Source of the DNA: Pseudomonadota bacterium | Lineage (GTDB): Bacteria; Pseudomonadota; Gammaproteobacteria; Steroidobacterales; Steroidobacteraceae | DNA length: 64,000 nt | Direction of reading: 5' to 3' | NCBI GenBank assembly: GCA_025355105.1 | Contig: JANYAE010000058.1 | Coordinates: 1 to 64,000, forward strand | Shown here: piece by piece, positions 57,900 through 64,000 of the stretch | Numbering within the stretch: position 1 is the stretch's first letter | How the letters are laid out: each line of letters opens with the position of its first letter | Notes under the pieces: generated by a model | Told to the model about the DNA's origin: nothing | The model's database searches: none | Seen by the model: only the letters and a program-made list of their open reading frames with translations | Translations under genes and position numbers: made by a program

Positions 57900-59530
57900 C
57901 AGCGGCCGGCCGCCGGGTGCGTGCGACGGATGAAGGCGGCGACGTTGGCCTCGAGCGCCGCGAGCGCCGGCTCGTTGGCATAGACCATGTGGCCGGACGG
58001 ATACAGCCGCACCTCGATGTTGGCCGCGATCGACGCCGGCACCGGCAGGTGATGTAACTCGTAGAGCGCCGCGAAGTACGGCGTGGCGAGGTCGTAGTAG
58101 CCGCCGTTCACCATCAGCTTGAGGTTCGGGTTCTGCTTCATCGCCGCGGCGAGGTCCGGCATCACGTTGACGGCCTGCGGCAGCTTCTGCGGCACGCCGG
58201 GAGGCTGGTGCGCGAAGTCCCACGCCTTCTCGACGTCGATCTCGAACTTGTAGGCCTGGCCGTCGCCGAACTTGAGCTCGCGGCGCACGTAGTCGTTGAA
58301 CGCCGAGACGTAGGCGGAGGAGATCGCGCTCGACTGCGGGTCGTACTCGGCTTCCTTGCTGAGCGGGTCGATGGTCGGCCCGGTGAAGCGCGTGTCGAGG
58401 CGGCCCGCGGCGGTGCCATCGCCGAGCACGTGCTGGTTGAAGACGCCGACGTTGATCCGCAGGTTCGCACGCTCGAGGTACTCCGCCGGCAGGCCGGTGT
58501 AGGCGTGCAGCTTCGCCACCAGCGCCGCGCGGCGCGCGGCGTCCAGCCGGTCGCCGGCGGCGAGCGCGCCGTAGTACTCGCCGAGCGCGAACTGCTCGAC
58601 CTCGGCCAGGAACGGCTCGAGCGCGGCCGGCTGCTCCGGCAGCTTCTTGTGGTACCAGGCGGTGGCCGCGTAGGTCGGCAGCGCGAGCGCGTACGGCTGG
58701 TCGATGCCGGGGTTGACCTGCGGCGTGTCGGCATTGATGTCGTAGCACAGGCTCTGCGACAGCAGGATCACGCCGTTGAGGTCGATGCCTTTCTCGTTCT
58801 GCAGCACGAACGCGAGCGCCGCGGCGCGCGTCGTCCCGTAGGACTCGCCGAACACGTACTTCGGCGAGTTCCAGCGGCCGTGGCGCGACAGAAACTCGGT
58901 GACGAAGGTCGCGAAGGCGTGCGCGTCCTGGTCGACGCCGAAGAACGCGCGCTCCTTGTCGGCGCCGCGCAGGTGGCTGAAGCCGGTGCCGGGCGCATCG
59001 ACGAACACGAGGTCAGCATCGGCCAGCAGGGTGTAGGCGTTGTCGACGATCCGGTACGGCGCGGCCGGGCTGTGGCTCGCGTCGGCCGCGAGCACGCGCT
59101 TCGGGCCGAAGGAGCCCATGTGCAGCCAGACCGTCGACGAGCCGGGGCCGCCGTTGAACAGGAACATGATCGGCCGCCGCGGGTCCGCCTCCTTGCCAAG
59201 GAAGTACGCGGCGTAGGACATGCTCGCCTCGGCCGCCGCCGCAGGCGCTGCGCCACCGTGATCGCCGGCCGGCGGCGCGGCTTCCTCGTCGAGCGGGTCC
59301 TTGACGTGCACGACCAGCACGCCGGCCTCGGTCTGGTAGGCGAGCGTGCGCCCGCCGGTCGCGATCGTCTGGCTGGTGCGCTGCGAGTCGTCCTTGAGAT
59401 GTCGCGGCGCCTCGCGTTCCTCGCCGGCGTCGGCGGCCTTGTCGGCGCGCTCCTTGGCAGGGAGCGCGGCGAACGCGGAGCCGGCCACTGCCAGTGCCAG
59501 CGACACGATCCACAGCGGTTTGCTCGTCAT
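57899..59530 (-). CDS. Secreted serine carboxypeptidase (peptidase S10 family)
   Basis: PIMFLFNGGPGSSTVWLHMGSFGPKRV, LVFVDAPGTGFSH, YVFGESYGTTRAAAL, YYDLATPYFAALYEL, YPSGHMVYA; N-terminal signal peptide. Confidence 0.92.
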   Translation of the reverse strand: MTSKPLWIVSLALAVAGSAFAALPAKERADKAADAGEEREAPRHLKDDSQRTSQTIATGGRTLAYQTEAGVLVVHVKDPLDEEAAPPAGDHGGAAPAAAAEASMSYAAYFLGKEADPRRPIMFLFNGGPGSSTVWLHMGSFGPKRVLAADASHSPAAPYRIVDNAYTLLADADLVFVDAPGTGFSHLRGADKERAFFGVDQDAHAFATFVTEFLSRHGRWNSPKYVFGESYGTTRAAALAFVLQNEKGIDLNGVILLSQSLCYDINADTPQVNPGIDQPYALALPTYAATAWYHKKLPEQPAALEPFLAEVEQFALGEYYGALAAGDRLDAARRAALVAKLHAYTGLPAEYLERANLRINVGVFNQHVLGDGTAAGRLDTRFTGPTIDPLSKEAEYDPQSSAISSAYVSAFNDYVRRELKFGDGQAYKFEIDVEKAWDFAHQPPGVPQKLPQAVNVMPDLAAAMKQNPNLKLMVNGGYYDLATPYFAALYELHHLPVPASIAANIEVRLYPSGHMVYANEPALAALEANVAAFIRRTHPAAGR

Positions 59531-59759
59531 CAAGCCAGCTCCGCGACACGCCCGGGGACGGGGTGAGGAGTCTCACACCGCGGCGCGAGCGCGGCAAGCC
59601 GGCGGCGGCGGATTCGCGCCGGGCGGAGCACTCACCGCGGCTGCCGTCGAGCAATGCGCGGAACGACCCGGCAGGCGCTTGCCGCGGAGCGGCTTCGCAG
59701 CCCAGTATCAGGCGGCGCCCGGCCGGGCGCGGGCAGTCTTTCAACCAGGGGATAGGCTC

Positions 59760-60110
59760 ATGAACAGGATCGCCGCGATTGCCACGACGGTGGCGCTCTT
59801 CGTGCCGGGCTGGGCGTCGGCGCAGGACGCGATGCAGTACAAGGTCAAGCACCTCTCGGTGCTCGCCGAGGACGACAAGGTCCGCGTGCTGCGCTGGGCG
59901 CCGATGAAGGGCGACAAGACACCCATGCACTCGCACCCGGCGGCAGTCGTCTACGTCGTCAAGGGCTGCCGCGTCCGCTATAACTTCCCGGATGGCACGA
60001 GCAAGGACGCCGAAATCAAGACCGGCGCCGTGGCGCTGCGACCACCGGTGACGCACGCCGACGAGGCGCTCGATGACTGCGAGGCGATCCTGACCGAGCT
60101 CAAGAAGTAG
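59760..60110 (+). CDS. Secreted cupin-domain protein
   Basis: Signal peptide MNRIAAIATTVALFVPGWASAQ; cupin-like HSHPAAVVYVVKGCRVRYNFPDGTS. Confidence 0.8.
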   Translation: MNRIAAIATTVALFVPGWASAQDAMQYKVKHLSVLAEDDKVRVLRWAPMKGDKTPMHSHPAAVVYVVKGCRVRYNFPDGTSKDAEIKTGAVALRPPVTHADEALDDCEAILTELKK

Positions 60111-60125
60111 CCGCTCGCCACGGCC

Positions 60126-61352
60126 TCAGCGCGGCGCGAGCGCCGCGCGACGCTCGGCGAGGCGCGCGCACAGCGTCGCCGTGCCGAGGCCGATGCGAGG
60201 CCCCATGCGGTTGACGAGGTCAGGGTCCAGTGTGATCACGCTGCCGCCGGTCACGGCGCGCAGCGGCGCGCGCGTCCGCCAGCGCCTCAGCCACTCGCCG
60301 GCCTCCGCTACCGTGCCGGCCAGCGCGACGACGTCAGGATCCCGGGCATAGACGGCCTCCTCGTCGACCACGAAGGCGCTCACCGGCTGGTCCGCGAACG
60401 CGTTCTCGGCGCCGCAGACGCGCAGCATCTCGGTGGCGACGTGCCGCCCACCAAGCGTGTAGAGCGGCATGCTCCAGACCTGGTAGAAGACGCGCAGGCG
60501 CCGCTCGCCCTGGTAGCGCTGGCGCAGCGCGTCGAGCTCACGGCGCAGCGCCTCGGCCGCCGCGCGCGCGACCGGCTCGGTGCCGAGCAGCACGCCGAGG
60601 CGCTCGAGCGAGGCCGGCACGTCGGCGAGCGAGTGCTGCTCGAGGCTGACCGCCCGCAGCCCGAGGCGCGCGACGAGCTCGCGCTGCGCGGTCGGCGAGC
60701 CGTCACCCCACAGCAGCACGAGGTCCGGCCGCAGTGCCACCAGCCGCTCGGCGTCGAGCCGATCGACGTCGCCGACGCGCGGCACCAGCCGTGCGGCCGG
60801 CGGGTAATCGCTGGTGTCGAGGGTGCCGACGAGGCGCTCGCCGGCGCCTGCCGCGTAGACGAGCTCGGTCAGGTTCGGGGCCAGCGTGACGATCCGTTGC
60901 GGCAGCGGCGCCGCGGCCGCGGCCGGCTCGCGGACCTCGAGCATGGCGGTGATCACGCCGGCGTGTTCGAAGCGCAGCTCGAGCGGCACTTGCTCGCCCG
61001 CGACGAGCGGCGCGGCGAGACCGACCAGCATCAGGTGCAGCCTGCCGGGCTCGAACCGCAGGCTCGCGCCGGGCGCCAGCGTGACGCCATCGACCGGGCG
61101 CATGCGCGCCATCCCGCCTTCCAGCTGCGACTCGTGCATCTCGACGCGCGTCGCGCGCGGCGAACTCGCGCCGGCCAAGCGCTCCGTCGCGGCGCCGGCG
61201 TTGCGGATCACGAGATAGGCCGCGCCGACCGTGACGCCGGGGGCCGTCGGCCGGGCCCAGCCGGCCTCGACCGCGATCGGGCCCGCGGCGCAGGCCGCGC
61301 CGCCGAGCGTCAGCGCCAGCACCGCGACCGCCGCCGGCAGCCCGCGGCGCAT
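60126..61352 (-). CDS. Fusion: PCu(A)C copper chaperone domain + BtuF/TroA-type periplasmic metal/cobalamin-binding domain
   Basis: Signal peptide; H-X10-M-X21-H-X-M copper motif (MHESQLEGGMARMRPVDGVTLAPGASLRFEPGRLHLML), then RIVTLAPNLTELVYAAGAGERLVGTLDTSDYPP...LRPDLVLLWGDGSP. Confidence 0.9.
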   Translation of the reverse strand: MRRGLPAAVAVLALTLGGAACAAGPIAVEAGWARPTAPGVTVGAAYLVIRNAGAATERLAGASSPRATRVEMHESQLEGGMARMRPVDGVTLAPGASLRFEPGRLHLMLVGLAAPLVAGEQVPLELRFEHAGVITAMLEVREPAAAAAPLPQRIVTLAPNLTELVYAAGAGERLVGTLDTSDYPPAARLVPRVGDVDRLDAERLVALRPDLVLLWGDGSPTAQRELVARLGLRAVSLEQHSLADVPASLERLGVLLGTEPVARAAAEALRRELDALRQRYQGERRLRVFYQVWSMPLYTLGGRHVATEMLRVCGAENAFADQPVSAFVVDEEAVYARDPDVVALAGTVAEAGEWLRRWRTRAPLRAVTGGSVITLDPDLVNRMGPRIGLGTATLCARLAERRAALAPR

Positions 61353-62224
61353 CAGCCGGCCTGCCGCGACGGCGGTGCCGCGAGGAAGCGCACGATCGCC
61401 TCGTAGAGCTCGTCGCCGCCGCGGTAGAAGCGGGCGAAGCGCTTCAGGACCGCGGTGTGGCCCTCGCCCGGCAGCATCCGCAGCTCAACCGGCACGCCGC
61501 TCGCACGCAGCTTGGCCGCCAGCGACACGCTATTGCGCGGCTCGGTCGTCACGTCGTCGGCGCCGTGCACGAGCAGCGCCGGCGCGCTCGAGGCGTCGAC
61601 GAAATTCACCGGCTGCGAGGCCGGGTAGCGCTCCGGCGGCCCGAAGTAGTCGCGCAGGTCATCGTCGGTCAGCGGCAGGAAGTCGTAGGGGCCGGCGAGG
61701 CCGACGAGCGCGCGCACCGGCACGCCGCCGGCGTCGGCGATCCAGTGCTGGTCGGTGGCGACCAGCGCCGCGAGCTGCGCGCCTGCCGAGTGCCCCATGA
61801 CCGCGACCGCGGCCGGATCGGCGCCGTAGCCGGGCGCCGCGTGCTCGGCCCAGGCCACGGCGCGCGCGACGTCCTCGGCCGAGGCCGCCATGTGCACCGA
61901 GGGGTACAGCCGGTAGTTCGGCACCACCACGACGATACCGCGCTCGGCGAGGCCGGCGGCGAGGAACCGATACTGGTCCTTGGAGCCGTAGCTCCAGCGA
62001 CCGCCGTGCACGAACACGACCAGCGGCCGTGGCCCGGCAGCCGGTGCCGTCGGCACGTAGACGTCCAGCCGCTGGCGCGGTTGCGGGCCGTAGGCGAGGT
62101 CGCTGTCGCGCCGGTAGCTGCTGCGACCAAGCTCGAGCGCGTTGACGGCCCCGAGCTCGAGCGCCGTGCAGCCCGCGAGCAGCGCGAGTGCGAACACGGC
62201 GCCGGCGGCGAACGCGGCCCGCAT
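61352..62224 (-). CDS. Alpha/beta hydrolase (esterase) lipoprotein
   Basis: Lipobox ALLAGC; VVFVHGGRWSYGSKDQYRFLAAGLAERGIVVVVPNYRLYP, VMGHSAGAQLAALVA, LLVHGADDVTTEPRNS. Confidence 0.9.
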   Translation of the reverse strand: MRAAFAAGAVFALALLAGCTALELGAVNALELGRSSYRRDSDLAYGPQPRQRLDVYVPTAPAAGPRPLVVFVHGGRWSYGSKDQYRFLAAGLAERGIVVVVPNYRLYPSVHMAASAEDVARAVAWAEHAAPGYGADPAAVAVMGHSAGAQLAALVATDQHWIADAGGVPVRALVGLAGPYDFLPLTDDDLRDYFGPPERYPASQPVNFVDASSAPALLVHGADDVTTEPRNSVSLAAKLRASGVPVELRMLPGEGHTAVLKRFARFYRGGDELYEAIVRFLAAPPSRQAG

Positions 62225-62757
62225 CAGCGACGCGCCTGATAGGTCAGCCGGCCGGCGTCGTCGGTCAGGCCCTCGCGTCGCAGCCAGCCGCGCGCCTCGT
62301 CTGCCTCGGCCTCGAACCAGCGGCGCGCGGAACCGAGGCGGAAGGTGTAGCCCCAGCGGTCCATGTCGTCCATGAGCCGCACCGTGCCGACGCCCGGCAG
62401 CTCGTCGGCCAGCAGGATCTGCAGGCAGCAGACCGCGTTCTCCTCGTCGAAGTCCCCACCCGCGTCGCGCTCGAGCGCGGCGCGGCGCGCGCCGTCCATG
62501 CACAGCGCGTGGCTCGCCTCGTGCAGTGCCGAGTGCAGCGGCGTGTCGCTGCGCACCCAGACCTGCCGTCCCTCGAGGCCGGCCTCCGGCTCGCCCCAGT
62601 AGCTGAACGGGATCGGCGCGCCGTCGGCGACGCAGTGCAACGTCAGGCCGAAGCGCGCCAACAGCGTGGCCACCGGCCGCAGCCAGCCCGCGGCGAGCGT
62701 GATCACGCCCTCGCCGGCGGCCGCTGCGCCGCCGCTCGCCGCCGCCACGGCGCTCAC
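62224..62757 (-). CDS. Uncharacterised protein with HExxH (HEASH) putative metallohydrolase motif
   Basis: 177 aa ORF overlapping lptE stop (GTGA) and the downstream esterase start (ATGA); SALHEASHALCMDG. Confidence 0.75.
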   Translation of the reverse strand: MSAVAAASGGAAAAGEGVITLAAGWLRPVATLLARFGLTLHCVADGAPIPFSYWGEPEAGLEGRQVWVRSDTPLHSALHEASHALCMDGARRAALERDAGGDFDEENAVCCLQILLADELPGVGTVRLMDDMDRWGYTFRLGSARRWFEAEADEARGWLRREGLTDDAGRLTYQARR

Positions 62758-63236
62758 GGGCCGAGCGCCGACAGGCGGCGCATCACGAGCGCGGCGAGCT
62801 CGCGCGCGAGCGCAGCGCGGATCTGCTCCTGCTCCTGCTCCTTGGCGAGCACCGCGGTCGCCTCGAAGCTGTAGCCGCGCGTCAGCGTCAGCAGCTTGGG
62901 CGACAGCACTTCCTTGTCGCCGAGCCGCGCGCGGTAGCGGATCGTGTAGTAAACCTCGTACTCGGTCGGCGTGTTGCTCGCCGACACCGACAAGACGCGC
63001 TGGCCGCTGTCGTCGGTCAGCACCTCGACGGTCGCGGTTGCGCCGCTCGCGGCGAGCTGGCTGCCGGAGGCGCGCAGCGCGTCCGCGAGCGCTCGGTGAA
63101 AGTCGGTGTAGCGATCCTCAGCGATCAGCTGCGTCGTCGCGAAGGCAGGTGGCAACCGCGCCACGCCCTGCAGATGGAAGCCGCAGGCGCCGAGCGCCGG
63201 CAGCAGCAGGACGACGGCGAGCGGTAGCGCTCTCAT
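62754..63236 (-). CDS. lptE: LPS-assembly lipoprotein LptE
   Basis: Lipobox LLLPALGACGFHLQGVARLPPAF; VLSVSASNTPTEYEVYYTIRYRARLGDKEVLSPKLLTLTRGYSF; adjacent to leuS. Confidence 0.94.
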   Translation of the reverse strand: MRALPLAVVLLLPALGACGFHLQGVARLPPAFATTQLIAEDRYTDFHRALADALRASGSQLAASGATATVEVLTDDSGQRVLSVSASNTPTEYEVYYTIRYRARLGDKEVLSPKLLTLTRGYSFEATAVLAKEQEQEQIRAALARELAALVMRRLSALGP

Positions 63237-64000
63237 CCGGCGACCACGCTGACCAGCTTGCCGGGCACGACGATGACCTTGCGGACCGCGAGCGCACCGA
63301 CGAAGCGCAGCACGGTCGGATCGGCGAGCGCGAGCGCGCGCACGGTCGCCTCCGGCGCGTCGACGGCGACCGTGATGCGGCTGCGCACCTTGCCGTTGAC
63401 CTGCACGACGAGCTCGACCGCGTCCTGCTTGAGCGCCTCTGGATCGGCCGCCGGCCACGGTTCGTCGACCACCGCGCGCGCGTGGCCGAGCGCCTGCCAG
63501 AGCGCGTGGGCCGCGTGCGGCACCACCGGCGACAGCGTCAGCACTGCGATCTCGAGCGCCTCGTGAACCACCGCGCGCCCGTCGGCCGCGGTGGCATCGT
63601 GGCGCGTGACCGCGTTCAGCAGCTCCATGACGGCGGCGATCGCCGTGTTGAACGTTCGGCGCCGACCGTAGTCGTCGCCGACCTTGGCGAGTGTCTGGTG
63701 CGCCAGGCGCCGCAGCGCGCGGTCCGCCGGCGCGAGCGTCGCGGGGGCAAGCGGCGCGCGCTCGCCGGCGGCCAGGTGGCTGTGCACCGCCTTCCAGAGC
63801 CGCTTCAGGAAGCGGAATGCGCCCTCGGCACCTTCGTCGGACCAGTCAAGCGACAGCTCCGGCGGCGCCGCGAACATCATGAACAGCCGCGCCGTGTCGG
63901 CGCCGTAGCGGTCGATGAAGGCCTGCGGGTCAACGCCGTTGTTCTTGGACTTCGACATCGTGCCGATGCCGCCGCTGTCGACCGGCTGGCCGTCGCTCTT
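63233..64000 (-). CDS. leuS: Leucyl-tRNA synthetase, C-terminal part (5' truncated by window edge)
   Basis: ...MSKSKNNGVDPQAFIDRYGADTARLFMMFAAPPELSLDWSDEGAEGAFRFLKRLW; frame open to window end. Confidence 0.97.
   Translation of the reverse strand, partial: KSDGQPVDSGGIGTMSKSKNNGVDPQAFIDRYGADTARLFMMFAAPPELSLDWSDEGAEGAFRFLKRLWKAVHSHLAAGERAPLAPATLAPADRALRRLAHQTLAKVGDDYGRRRTFNTAIAAVMELLNAVTRHDATAADGRAVVHEALEIAVLTLSPVVPHAAHALWQALGHARAVVDEPWPAADPEALKQDAVELVVQVNGKVRSRITVAVDAPEATVRALALADPTVLRFVGALAVRKVIVVPGKLVSVVAG

Noticed and set aside
62830-62860. Short CTGCTC tandem repeat in lptE (EQEQEQ)
   Set aside because: Three in-frame hexamer units within coding sequence; ordinary low-complexity, no sign of phase variation.
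63930-63975. LeuS KMSKS motif reading TMSKS
   Set aside because: First residue of the motif is variable among synthetases and the gene is truncated here; not enough to call unusual.

Overview
This is a high-GC, gene-dense bacterial chromosome segment. Gene content and order look gammaproteobacterial: pepP/ubiH/ygfB/zapA/6S RNA, rplM-rpsI, coq7-crp, rlmH-maf-rng-yhdP-nit-tldD, rsfS-nadD-holA and lptE-leuS. I support about 56 protein genes, one tRNA-Gln(CTG) and one 6S RNA. No CRISPR array, prophage, IS element or rRNA was seen. The accessory parts are: (i) a quaternary-amine (carnitine/betaine-like) catabolic neighbourhood at 1-7.4 kb, including a carnitine dehydrogenase-thioesterase fusion; (ii) a TonB receptor plus TPR-sulfotransferase pair at 7.6-12.3 kb; (iii) a 21-aa Lys/Ala repeat peptide gene with its own promoter-like and terminator-like signals at 20.5-20.75 kb; (iv) an ExeA-type AAA ATPase fused to an FHA domain at 37-38.4 kb; (v) a nucleoside-scavenging island at 47.8-55.6 kb inserted between rsfS and rlmH (secreted nucleoside hydrolase, ribose-type ABC transporter, ribokinase, purine permease, phosphoribosyltransferase); (vi) 4-bp-overlap-coupled genes behind leuS-lptE, including a PCu(A)C copper-chaperone/BtuF-like fusion and an HExxH protein. 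Family assignments come from reading the translations. No database search was run.
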